NCBI GenBank assembly: GCA_963924555.1
Contig: OZ004583.1
Location: 4,497,501 to 4,561,500, forward strand
Length of the DNA: 64,000 nucleotides
Source: Crambe crambe
Taxonomy: Eukaryota > Porifera > Demospongiae > Poecilosclerida > Crambeidae
Reading direction: 5' to 3'
In this document: positions 10,657 through 20,440 of the stretch, one piece after another
Position numbering within the stretch: the stretch's first letter is position 1
Layout: each line of letters begins with the position of its first letter
Made by a program: the position numbers and the translations under genes
Notes under the pieces: model-generated
The model's database searches: none
Told to the model about the DNA's origin: nothing
Seen by the model: the letters and a program-made list of their open reading frames with translations, nothing else

Positions 10657-10816
10657 AGCAAATCGTTATGCTTATTTGACATACGTAGCCTGCTTCTGCC
10701 ACCGTCCTCTTCTCTTCTGTGTTGCCTTTGGTACCATGCTATTTAGCTTGTAAAGTGTGTGTACGTGATCATGTTATGCCTGACATAGCCTGTTCCCTCT
10801 TCTGCTGCTGCCTCTG

Positions 10817-11256
10817 ATGGAGAGAACAAAGAGAGCAAGGTAATGAAGTCGATTATCATTAAGTAAGCAGTAATAAATAATAATTAAAGGATCACTCCGG
10901 ACATTGAGGTCTTCATTGAAGGATTATTGCCTGGCAAGGCGCCTGACCTCCTCATAGATCACGACCCTCATATGGTGATGGCGGGGGAAGACATACACAA
11001 GGGGGAGTATGTGTGTGAGTATACTCCTCACGCAATTTATGGAAGGTAATGCAATGCATACAAGTATCGTCACTAAAAGTAATAGAAATGACATGGAAAA
11101 ATATTCAGAAGATATATAGCAAATGGTGAGGGCTGTTTCGTATTTGAAGTCCAGAGGCCTGGGGGTGGTTGTTGGGTTTGTATAGATGCCACTAGAGCAT
11201 ACGGCACGATCGGGCGGTTGGTGAACCATTCACCAACCCCCAATGTGAAGGGGAAG
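10817..11256 (+). CDS. KMT5A-like SET-domain gene, 5' part
   Basis: Three exons fit by splice signal and phase: 10817-10839 (ATG, MERTKRA, donor GTAATG), 10890-11045 (donor GTAATG) and 11109-11256 (donor GTGCGT). The product contains a SET domain: EDIHKGEYVCEYTPHAIYG gives the strand that begins the fold, and CIDATRAYGTIGRLVNHSP contains the conserved NHS motif that helps bind S-adenosylmethionine. The CIDATR...GRL(V/I)NHS pattern is closest to the SET8/KMT5A group of lysine methyltransferases. The closing GEEL..DYG motif is not found in the next ~700 bases, so the gene is either 3'-truncated or has a distant last exon. A captured SET domain in a mobile element is an alternative. Confidence 0.65.
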
Positions 11257-11348
11257 GTGCGTTTGGGGTGTTTTTACAACAAGATCCTTCACACATTTCC
11301 ATCCCTCGAAATCCATCTGAAAGAGATACCAACCTGCCATTTAGGCAG

Positions 11349-11440
11349 ATTCCCTTGTACTGCCACTGCCTGATGCCAGAAACTGCAGATGATATGATTG
11401 AATGTGATGAATAGTTTCACTTTGGATGTGCAACAAGAGC
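11349..11440 (+). pseudogene. Broken PHD-finger exon
   Basis: Behind a CAG acceptor the frame reads IPLYCHCLMPETADDMIECD, then Glu, a TAG stop, and FHFGCAT. This matches the core of a PHD finger (C-x-C ... M-x-x-C-D ... W-F-H-x-x-C), except that the Cys-x-x-Cys/Trp piece before FHFGC is missing and TAG stands where Trp is normal. PHD fingers of this form occur at the ends of proteins carried by several invertebrate DNA transposons as well as in chromatin proteins. Its relation to the SET gene 90 bases upstream is open. Confidence 0.5.
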
Positions 11441-12030
11441 ATATATATATATATATTATTATTACAGTGCTCCAAACTTAGAGAGTAGATTTTTTTAATT
11501 TTTGGTCCTTTTTTGTGTTTTTGCTTATTTTTCTTGAACTACAGGTTCTGGAACATTGAAACTTGGTACAGACATACAGACACCCTTCTACATCATATAT
11601 ATGGAATTTGAAAATGAAACTGTCCTTTTATTTTTCACTGTATTGTGTGTATACTGCAGCTAGCATAGAAAGTTATTGACAGAATTATTGATAGTAATAA
11701 CATGAATTTTAGGCTTCTGTATCTACCTACAAAAAATTTTTCATCAGTAGGCTTGGTGCATATCAAGTCTTGTAAAGATACGCTTGTTGTACCTGATGTG
11801 TAATTTTGGCCTTTTATGCTTTTACAAAAGTTACCCGTTTGATTGTGTCCGAATTTCTTTCACACATAGTCTGCCTAAAGGTTGTTCAGCCATGTTGTAG
11901 CACTGATATGATGCCAAATGATACATGGTTTTATGTTCATGAGATGACCAAACATTCTTCTTTGACTGTAACACTTTGTATAATGCCTGCTATCATTATG
12001 CCGGATGCTTGGGAGTACCTATTATACCAG
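11441..12030. other. Intergenic, nothing recognised
   Basis: AT-rich sequence between the PHD remnant and the HECT gene. An 82-codon frame (11806-12054) overlaps the first HECT exon out of frame and shows no domain. A short AT dinucleotide run lies at about 11441-11458. Confidence 0.4.
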
Positions 12031-12761
12031 TATGATAGACTGGTCCCTATCTAAGAATATTCATAAGATTAATTTTCAAAGCTCAAAGTTTCTAAGCTTG
12101 AATATTCATTGGGATGAGGTAATCAAGTACTATATTCCTTCTAGTGGTCCTGTAACGTTGGAAAGTGTTCTTCGAGCTATATCAAGAAAAGTGGATAACT
12201 TCGATGAATATGTCATAGAGATCAGAAGGACCCACGTGCTGGCTGACTGCATGAGAGCTGTTGACAGACATGGCTTCGATCCCATTAAATGTATCAAGGT
12301 ATTATCACTAGATTTACTTATTGAAGGGTTCCAGGGGCTGGACAGGATATCAGGTAATGCTTATCCAATTTCAGGTATCTTTCATTGGAGAACTAGCAGA
12401 TGATGGGGGAGGGCCTCGACGTGAATTGTGGCGAATGTTTGCTGTGGCAGTAAAGTCTTACTTTGAAGGAGATAGAGATGCACTGATTCCTCGTCATGAT
12501 GTGATTGCTCTCCAGGTAGTTGTGTTACTAGTAATGAGTCTTGTGAAGTATCATGCAGTTATTCATTATTATTTTGTCTAATAGTCAAATGCCTTCTACA
12601 AGATTGATGTTCTAAAGGCTACTTCACTTGCACAGGGAGGATCAGGGTATCCTTTTTTATATGAAGGAGTGTTAGAGTATTTGTGTGGGAAGCCCCCCAA
12701 CGAGGTCAAGCTGGATTGTGCAGCAATCCCAGACTACGATCTGAGGCAAATAGTGCAGAGG

Positions 12762-13273
12762 GTAAGGAAGTAGTTATAAAGGTCGTAAGTAATAAAGCAT
12801 GTGTGTGAGATTTTTGGTTGATTTAGTGCACTGTAGCCTGAGGAATGGTGCACTAAATCAACGAGAAACCGAGTGCACATGGTTTATCTATTTTAGATCC
12901 CATTACGCATGTGCGTAGCTAGTAGTCCATAGTTACAAATGTTACATCAATACGGCTTTCTTTTCTGCTAAGAACCTCCTGCATGGCATCATCCTCAGTG
13001 CCACAAACCAGACGGTCTCGTATCATAGCCTCGAGAGTGTCTCTCTGAAGCAGTGAAGCTCCAGTTCAAATGTAAATCTCTAGCTCTGATGGCGTCGATC
13101 TGAGCAAAAATTTGTACACTCCTACAGAATTAATGCACACTTGCTGATTTAATCCACATAGCAATGGGATCTAAGGTCAAATTCATGTAATGATCCTTTA
13201 CCTATCCACATCTTAGTACTAGTCTCTTGTGCATAAGACTTGCACCATAGTTATAAAGTTCCAATCTGCCCAG
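12762..13273. other. HECT intron with insertions
   Basis: This 512-base intron is far longer than its neighbours (70-80 bases). It holds a short palindrome at about 12818-12862 (stem GTTGATTTAGTGCAC) and a fossil LTR-element scrap at 12950-13085. Confidence 0.7.
12950..13085 (-). mobile_element. Fossil gag-like scrap of a Gypsy-type LTR element
   Basis: On the minus strand a short piece reads MIRDRLVCGTEDDAMQEVL, the pattern of the conserved capsid-region segment (RDRLVxG.....MQxxLL) in Gypsy/Ty3 Gag proteins. Only about 45 codons remain and no LTR is visible. It sits within an intron of the HECT gene and is an old, broken fragment. Confidence 0.55.
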
Positions 13274-14147
13274 GTAAACGATGCTAGTGACGAAGAAGAG
13301 TTTAGAAGAGTGGTTATTGTGATGAGTGAACTTTTAATGGATTGTGGCATCGATAAGCCTGTAAGCATGATCCGGCTGCAGGATAAATAATGCATTGTGA
13401 ATGCAATATCACTGCACTATCTCATTCTAAAATCAAAGGTGGAATTGGATCAGCTGCGGAGTGGCCTTGAGACTCTCGGTGTTGCTGCTGCCATGGAACT
13501 ACATCCCTATTTATTCCGACCTTTATTCACGAAGCAAGGACATAATGAACTTACTCCAGGTATATACGAGTAACCATTAAATGGTACCATGGTGTTAGTT
13601 TAGTATGACTGTTATTTTCACTAGCATCTATCAAGTCATTGTTTTCTGGGAAGATCATTTACTCAGATGAAGGCTCGAACAAGGAGAGAGAAAAGGAAAC
13701 GTATATATTATTCGGAGATTATCTTGAGGAATGCAGGGGTGAGGCAACTGCATTATAGGCTTACACAAGGGAATTGGTCTTAATTATTATGTATTATTTC
13801 AATGAAGGTGACAGTGGGGTTGCACTAAAAGATGTACTGATCTTCTTCTCTGGGCCCAGTGAAATCCCTCCATTAGGATTTGATATGCCACCTTCACTCT
13901 CTTTCAATGAAAGGATTTATCCTACTGCTTCCACATGTGCACTACTATTGACACTACCAACTGTTTACAGCAATTATACGGAATTTTAAAAGAATCTGGA
14001 CACGCCTTTTTTGGAGCATGGTGGTTTTGGACTGGTTTAGTTTGGTTTAGCATAAAGTCATGTGTGTTAAATAAATTTGGTTTAATATCATTAAGTCATG
14101 TGCATTAACGTTAATTTAGGGTTTGGTTTAAAAGCACATGCGCAGCA

Positions 14148-14336
14148 TATAGACTACGTAACCGGGATTTGGAAACACAATATAAACTGCCTGGCCACTA
14201 TTGCGCATGCCCGCATTAATTAATGAAAGAAGGTATGTCTCAGTCATTCCTGCACATACCGTTACTCATACGGATTGTACCACGCATGTTGTATTGTTGC
14301 TATGGGGCGTTTCCAATCCCGGTTACGTAGTCTATA
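14148..14336. mobile_element. MITE with 29-bp terminal inverted repeats
   Basis: The ends are inverted copies beginning TATAGACTACGTAACCGGGA and its complement at 14308-14336, with one or two mismatches. The 189-base element has no coding capacity. Superfamily cannot be assigned; a TA target duplication is possible because the termini begin and end with TATA. Confidence 0.85.
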
Positions 14337-14339
14337 CAA

Positions 14340-14620
14340 TCTATGAAATATAACTGAGTATGCAATCAGTAAAGTCAATTTTAGTATTCGATAATCAGTC
14401 AATATTCACTGTAGCGATGATCATACACTTCAGTTAGATCATTTAGCTCAAATATCGATTCAATACGGGTTAGTCAATTATCAGTTATCTCTAATATCAA
14501 TATCTCTATTATCTCTAATATCAATAATCAATAATAATATTCGATAATCGGGTCAGTCAATCATTAGCTAAAATCAATAATCGATTCAATACTCGATAAT
14601 CGGCCAGTCAATAATCCGGA
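14340..14620. repeat. Degenerate tandem repeat of TCGATAATC-type units
   Basis: Irregular repetition of CGATAATCGG, GTCAGTCAAT and AATATCGATTCAAT phrases over about 250 bases. No coding content. Confidence 0.6.
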
Positions 14621-15796
14621 CTACAACCGGATTTTTGTCGCGGTTGGTATTCCATATACTCCATCGTCTTTATCTCCATACCACATTTAGGACACACAGC
14701 ATTATTATCATCACTATCTGATTCGATCTGCTAGTCGGCAACTGCAGAAGTGAAATCTTTTGATTTCTGTTGCTTTTGCTCCTTTTTTTGTGTCTCCTTC
14801 TGTTGCTTTTGCTCCTTTTTTGTGTCTCCTTTCGTTTCCTCCATTCATCTTTTCCCCTTTTTTTCCAACTTCTTTTCTTGCTCTTGCTGTTTGATAACCT
14901 TCTGCTGCTCAACTTCAGCTTCCTTTATTTTCAGCTCCTCTAGCACTTCTGTGCTAGTAATACAGACAGCCTTGGCAGTCAGTGCTGCTTTCTTCTTTCG
15001 TGGAACAACCAGTATACCAGATAGATCTGTAGTTTCAGAGACAGCACTACCAGTCTTTGATGAGGAAGTCGCACTACTAGCACCACATGTCATTGAAGAG
15101 GAAGAATCAGTATCAGAAATGGTCACACTGACATTAACTTCTGGATGTGCTATTTTCAGCCAAGCCACATATTCTGGGTCACCCAAATCATAGTTCTCCG
15201 CATATCTCTTCCTAAACAGTGCCTCCTTCTCTTCAAAAAATAGTGGACTGCCAGAACTAGATAGAATTGGCCCCGTTTTAGCACTGGTGTTCTCATTATT
15301 AGGCTGTGGCTGGTGAAATACCTTCGATGGTCCCAACTGCCGATTCGTGACTTCCCCGATCCCAGCCTTCTTGAATCCTGACATTGTGTTAACTGGGGTG
15401 AAGGTACATGGCCAAGCTTCTGCAATAAGTGATGACAACTTCTCTGGGGTTACTACCTGGCCAGGGTTTTTGGCGAGATAGTTAGAACAGGCTTTTGAGA
15501 AATAGCTCTTGAAAGGTTTGAAAAGTCCAACATCAAGTGGTTGTAAAAGGTGTGTACAGTGAGCAGGTAGGCACAACAGATGGACATCATTCTCTCTAGC
15601 TAACTCTATTAATTCAACCGTCCTGCAGTAAAAGAACTGGACGAGATGGGGGAATGTTCTCAAGGAAGAATTTGAACCACACAATAAATAAATCGGAATT
15701 AATCCATCCACTACTGCTACAGACAAATAAAGTGTTAGGCACAACGCCTTCTTTGAACTTATCCGGGACAGGTCTCTTATGGGGGTAAATTATCAT
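14612..15796 (-). mobile_element. Pogo/Tigger-type DNA transposon remnant
   Basis: Minus-strand sequence encodes the C-terminal half of a pogo-family DDE transposase. Recognisable parts in order are PMIIYPHKRPVPDKF and SGWINSDLFIVWFKFFLE, the second catalytic Asp region (VLLLQDG), then DVHLLCLPAHCTHLLQPLDV, the region around the third acidic residue, followed by a Ser-rich and Lys/Glu-rich tail with a possible CxxC pair (AVCPKCGM) at about 14690. The N-terminal HTH domains and first Asp are missing, and the frame shifts near 15615-15625 and again near 14845. No terminal inverted repeat is visible. Tc1/mariner-pogo transposases cut and paste at TA sites. Confidence 0.85.
14845..15744 (-). pseudogene. 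Pogo-type transposase, C-terminal half
   Basis: The longest open part (about 270 codons of real transposase) starts effectively at VELIELARENDVHLLC and runs through PLDVGLFKPFKSYFSKAC, NPGQVVTPEKLSSLIAEAW and MSGFKKAGI to a disordered tail rich in Ser, Thr, Lys and Glu. The N-terminal ~35 residues of the open frame are a shadow of the preceding frame. Residues downstream of PLDVG match the DDE_1 fold used by jerky/tigger/CENP-B relatives. Inactive because of frame changes and 5' truncation. Confidence 0.8.
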
Positions 15797-15829
15797 AGGT
15801 GGAATGACCTACATACTCTTTTTTAGGAC

Positions 15830-16426
15830 ATCATTTTACAAATGTATGTCTACTTTCAGGCAAACTTGTACTTCCTTTTGACACTTTCCCACCCTAAAGT
15901 TTTTCATTGTAAATCATTTGCTGAGAAGGAGGTGACGAAGAGTTATTTTGATGGTCAATTTCAAAAATTTGCCGACAATATTCATATTTATGAGTTTGCT
16001 TGACCATTACGGGCATCTGATGCTGAATTTCAACACTTCTCTACAACCTTACAACCTAGAGAAACAAACCACATACTGCCACCTACACAATGTGTGGATA
16101 TTCTGCATTTGGGAATTGTGTGTGTCCCAGAGAGTGATATCACCAAAGCATTTGATACAGTATTTACAGAATTTGATAAAGCATTTGATACAGCATTTGA
16201 TACCGTACTTGACATGCTTGATCAATTACCAGCGAAAAGACTTAAAGTCGAGGATGTCAAAACAGCTGTTTCAAACCTGAAATCGACTGGGAGTGCCCAG
16301 AGAGACCCGAGTCTCCAGAGACCCCATGAAACTGAGAGTGCCTTTAATATTGCTCTTAGCAGAAAATCTGATCCTGATGAATTATGTATAAATTCCAACA
16401 TAAATGACCAAACTTGTCTGAGATAG
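15830..16426 (+). pseudogene. Unrecognised coding fragment, probably mobile-element protein
   Basis: Coding-like peptides in shifting frames: FAEKEVTKSYFDGQFQKFAD near 15915, then from 16094 an open frame with a repeated KAFDTVF/DKAFDTAFDTVLDMLDQL heptad-like helix and KRLKVEDVKTAVSNL. I recognise no domain. A decayed transposon accessory protein is likely from context. Confidence 0.35.
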
Positions 16427-16706
16427 CAAATAGAGCTCTATTTACATAGTCTTTCAAATACAGCTATGAGCATAATTAAAGAATAATTGGTCAGTAAAAA
16501 AAGAATAATGACTTTATACAGCTGGAACTAAAGAATAGAATAATAGGGAAGCAAAAAAGCATAATGTGCCAGTCCCTAGTCTCCTAGCTCCAGTTTAACT
16601 ATGTAAACTTCACATTGCAAATTGAAATAGAGAGTTTACATAGCAATCCATTTAATCTTCCAAGCCACAACTGGAGTACTCGGAATAAGAATCTGAGATT
16701 AGTAAA

Positions 16707-17156
16707 ACAATGTGTGAAAAAGTAGATATATCGATGGGATCTAAGATTTGTGACTCATGCAGAAAGAAACTTGCAAAACTTCCAGATCTTGAAACAGTTT
16801 TGGAGTCTCCTGCCAAGTGATATTCCTCTATAAGGGATGAGATGTTCCTGAGGCAACAGCTGCAATCAATGAATGCTTGTCTGAGATTGGTGAGACACCT
16901 TTATCAAAAAATGTAAGCCACAATCCTAAGCGTGTAGAGGATAAAATTGAGAAGCTCACTGATGTAATGAAAGGGTTATTTATGGATAGCGCAACTGCAA
17001 GCAACACTCAAAATGATGAAAGTGAGATTATTTTGCAGTTAAAAGAAAAGTTTCAAACAACAACAAAAAAAAAAAAAAGGAGCAACTTCTACAAATTCTC
17101 ACTGCTTTATCACAAACCAGGAAATGGATACAGAGTGAGTTACGTGTGTCTGACTA
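16707..17156 (+). pseudogene. Transposon-associated protein fragment (CxxC plus helical)
   Basis: Frames read KICDSCRKKLAKLPDLETVL, then INECLSEIGETPLSKNV and a Lys/Glu-rich helix, IILQLKEKFQTT, and after a poly-A slip EQLLQILTALSQ and WIQSELRVSDYM. This order (C-D-x-C-R-K-K-L, N-E-C-L, L-K-E-K-F, Q-I-L-T-x-L, SxYM) recalls a repetitive protein found in sponge and cnidarian genomes next to DNA transposons; I recall the pattern but cannot check it. It contains a stop and a frame change at the A-run (17066-17079), and is cut off at the foldback element. Confidence 0.45.
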
Positions 17157-17735
17157 CATGTTCTGGCCCATGAGCCTTTTTTTTGTTGTTGTTGAAAACT
17201 GCAGTTTGTGCCTAAGAAGCACCTCCTACTCTACAGCTGAGTGCCAACTCCCTAAAAAGCTATGGTTATGGAGAAACACCACTATGGCTACCTTACGTCG
17301 ATCGATTTCTAGTCGGCAAATTTTTCCAATCTTGGCCTTGTGCTGACCATATTTGATGGTTATTCTATTTATTCAAGCTAGCGGGCAGGGCCGTAATTTT
17401 GAACCAGAAAAGTAGTGAACGAGAGTTACAGCTGCTCAAAGCCGATCGGTCAGGTAAAACCAGGTGAAAGTTGCCGTATCTGAAGATAGCTTCATCACTT
17501 AGCCAAAACAGTGTGTCCCTAGATATCAGTCTGTTGGACTGAAATAAGCACAGAATGCAGCTATCAAGCAGCTGAGGTTGGAAATTTTGCCAACTAGAAA
17601 ATCAGTCAAGGTAGGAAGCCATAGCGGTGTTTCTTCATAACTTTTCAGGGAGTCATTTTTGCACTCAGCTGTAGAGTAAGAGATGCTTCTCAGGCACAAA
17701 CTGCAGTTTTCAACAACTCATGGCCAGAACAGAGT
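17157..17735. mobile_element. Foldback element with ~170-bp inverted arms
   Basis: The left arm (about 17159-17335) contains GAAAACTGCAGTTTGTGCCT, CTACAGCTGAGTGC and AGTCGGCAAATTTTTCCAAT; the right arm (about 17565-17735) holds the same phrases inverted. Outer ends read TGTTCTGGCC...GGCCAGAACA. The central ~230 bases are not repeated. It interrupts the coding fragment at 16707-17156. Confidence 0.85.
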
Positions 17736-18640
17736 GCAGCTCATTAACTCATGAATTATTCATAATCAAACTCTATACCATAACCTTAAATGCAGGACAT
17801 GAATAAGTACGGAACTGCAATTCGTATATCCAGTTGTAAAACACGAAAGAGACCAAAGGGAAAGCCAAAAAGCTGAGCAGTGATAACGTGTGGAGATGAC
17901 AACAATTTGCCCAGCTATTTTTGGAGGCACACTATGTGTAAGAGAAAGCAGGCAACACACAAATCCCAGTATTTTGTGTGCTGATTACGTGGCATCTTAT
18001 TGAAGCAAACATACAGTGCAGACCACTAAAGTTTGAATTGATTGTGACAATAAGCACAAAAAATGTTCTCCGTGGGACTGTAACCTGAATCATATTATCA
18101 TCGTATTATAAGTGAATTTTTTGAAATATTTTTTGCCAACTATTATTGGAGCTAACTTTAGCCCGCCAACATCATATTAAAATATTATAAATTTTACACT
18201 TAACACACTGCTGAATTTGGTTCCTTGCAGCGTGTAAATTATTCTGAACTGTCTCATCTCAACATTGTTACACACCGATTGTTTTCCTATCACATATATA
18301 AGCACAGATGTCACAACACATGGTGGTTGAATTTTGTGTTACCGTCTTGAAATATATATTTTTTGCTGACATCATTAATTTGGTGTTATGGACCCCACCA
18401 ACACAATAAAGGAAATATTAGGATTATTACACTTAGCACACTCATACATAAAGCACAGATGTCACAATGGTGGTTATGTTTATGATCTTACAGTTTCACA
18501 ACACAAGGAAGCAAGTGAAATGGCTGGACTGCACATTTATATTGCAACAGAGATAGCACCAGTGTAGCTCTGGGAGGCACTGCTCCTACAAAAAGAGGCA
18601 AGGGCATGCCCAGAAAGCACCCTCCAGTTACTGCTGCCTT
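17736..18640. other. Gene-poor; partial internal duplication
   Basis: No gene seen. The phrase AAGCACAGATGTCACAA occurs twice (about 18301 and 18456) with similar flanks (ACACTTAGCACACTC), showing a local duplication of roughly 150 bases. Confidence 0.4.
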
Positions 18641-18769
18641 TGTTTTTCTTTGCAGCACTCTGTGACCAGCACCTCGGCCACCACCTCCCTACATCCGGCA
18701 ACGACCCAGACCCTGACCATGGTGGTCGTTCCACTACCCCCCCTCTTTTTTCCTCTCCCTCTCCTCTTC

Positions 18770-19020
18770 TTTTTCCACTCTTCCTCCTTTCACTGTTCCT
18801 CCTACCTCTACTTCTTCCACTGTTCCTTCTACTTCTGTTCCTATTTCTACTTCTTCCACTGTTCCTTCTATCTCTGTTCCTCCTACCTCTACTTCTTCCA
18901 CTGTTCCTCCTACCTCAGTTCCTCTTACCTCTACTTCTTCTACTTTTCCTCCTCTTTCCACTGTTCCTCCTATCTCTACTTCTTCCAATCTTCCTCCTTC
19001 CTCTGCTCCCTCTTCTTCTG
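18770..19020. repeat. Pyrimidine-rich minisatellite (Ser/Thr/Pro-coding in one frame)
   Basis: Units of about 30-36 bases built on CCTCTACTTCTTCCACTGTT repeat seven or eight times. In one + frame the array reads TSTSSTVPSTSVPISTSSTV and continues past the array into SDRRKVPPGTCRRRCPSG, ending about 19110. That frame resembles a mucin-like linker and might be part of a gene whose upstream part is the 18640-18770 segment in another frame. A plain satellite is equally possible. Confidence 0.6.
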
Positions 19021-19659
19021 ATAGAAGAAAGGTACCTCCTGGCACCTGCAGGAGGCGATGTCCTTCTGGTGCAAGGTACCCTGGCACAGAGAAAGTGCTA
19101 TACATTCCAGCCTAAACTGGAAGCCTCAAGGTATTGCAATTGGTCAGTTAGTTAGGTAGTCCCTAAAGTGTGTTCATTGTAGGTAGTCCCTGAAGTGTGT
19201 GTTCATTGGAGGGGAGACAGTCCTGCTGTTCCTGCTTCACGAATTTTCCTCTTTTTTTTTTCAGATATGAAATAATGTGTAGAGTACAGTTCAATCATTG
19301 TAGTGCCAAGGAAGTAGGCCGAGGAAGATGTTTCGGAAGATAATATCATGTACCTTTAATATATTGGTGAAGCCAACCAGCACAGCCTTTCCACACCTTC
19401 TATGAACCATAGTTACTTGAATAAATTCCTTGCAGATCCTACATCAACTTCCTGATAAAAATCCAAAAGTCACTGCAATTTTGATTTTAATTTCCAGATT
19501 CTTGGAATGCAACACATACCTCAACTTTTCTGACTTGGGGCAGCTTCCTTGTTCACAGATCACTAGCATTGTGATTGTAAAGCACACTTCATGGGGTAAA
19601 ACACCAACCATTAAAATTAAGTATCAGCTAAGGATGACCCTTTACCTTATGGAACAGTA

Positions 19660-20440
19660 CACACAGCTGGCTCTCCCTGCTCCACTAAGTGCTGCTTCAG
19701 AGTTCCATCAGTTTGCTCCTTCGGAAATTTTCAACATGCCCTTACCTCCCAGTTCTACTTCCTCTTCCAACAGATATCCCGACCCTCCAGACCTGGTAGA
19801 CCCCACCCGATGACAGCAGCCACACAATCCAGGAACTGGACCAGCAACAGGGAAAACAAAAAGACCATATGCCAGATGACAAGGCACTACTTGCCCTTCG
19901 GCAACGTTACAAGAGAACAGCCACCAACATGGCTAAAGTAGACTCCCATCGGCAGTTCCTCTCAGACTGCCTCAACAACGACAGGATCCCAAAAGGCCTC
20001 CAAGTGGGAACCAAGTGTAATGTACTGCTAGAGATGTGCAGGAGAAGTTCAAAAGCACCACCAACTGCACCCAGAGGGAACTCACAACCATACTGGTTGA
20101 CCACTATGAGCAGACATACCTCAAGCTGTCCCGTGAGAAATCCGAGATCCAAGAGGCCATGGACACCAGGCTCTCCCAAGTGGTGCCACCACAAAAGACC
20201 AGACACACAGAGATGATGGCAAAGACAGTTGAAAACATCAAAACCAAACTGGCCGAGAGAAAGAAGAGGAAACTCAAACTTGGACGACCCAACTCCCAAC
20301 AACCAAAGAGGATGAGGAGGAAGGACCCACCAACCTCCACCTCTACCACAACCACCAACAAGAGCCCCCAAGATCCCCACCACTTCCTTCAAGGAGAGGC
20401 TTGCAGCTCTCAAATAAACTTTTGTCCTGGCCTACTCCGG
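19660..20440 (+). mobile_element. Fossil retroelement ORF1-like fragment
   Basis: Coding-like sequence in more than one frame. Signature phrases are ALLALRQRYKRTATN, HRQFLSDCLNNDRIPKGL and a downstream helical, Lys-rich part with KTKLAERKKRKLKLGRPN. The H-x-x-F-L-x-x-C ... I-P-K-G-L pattern recalls the small ORF that precedes reverse transcriptase in some non-LTR and Penelope-like elements; this is from memory. The piece is broken at least once and no RT is nearby. Confidence 0.4.

Larger units (their letters stand above)
12031..14040 (+). pseudogene. HECT-domain E3 ubiquitin ligase gene (G2E3-like) with late stop
   Basis: Seven exons join in frame: about 12031-12298 (start uncertain), 12375-12515, 12585-12761, 13274-13360, 13439-13559, 13625-13738 and 13808-14040. 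Together they give a whole HECT domain. The N-lobe has SFIGELADDGGGPRRELWRM; the C-lobe has FFSGPSEIPPLGF and PTASTCALLLTLP, with the catalytic Cys that accepts ubiquitin. The form resembles the G2E3-like group. In the last exon TAA at 13987-13989 follows YTEF; the same frame then continues through KNLDTPFLEHGGFGLV to TAG at 14038, and HGGFG is the normal HECT tail. The tail contacts the catalytic site in HECT enzymes, so loss of it would likely impair activity. All splice sites remain good, so the stop is recent, an allele, or a sequencing error. N-terminal exons were not identified. Confidence 0.8.

Noticed and set aside
18640-19155. 171-codon Leu/Phe-rich + frame that looks like multiple membrane helices
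   Set aside because: The hydrophobicity comes from a pyrimidine minisatellite; another frame of the same DNA is Ser/Thr/Pro-rich and the opposite strand Glu/Val-rich, as expected for a simple array.
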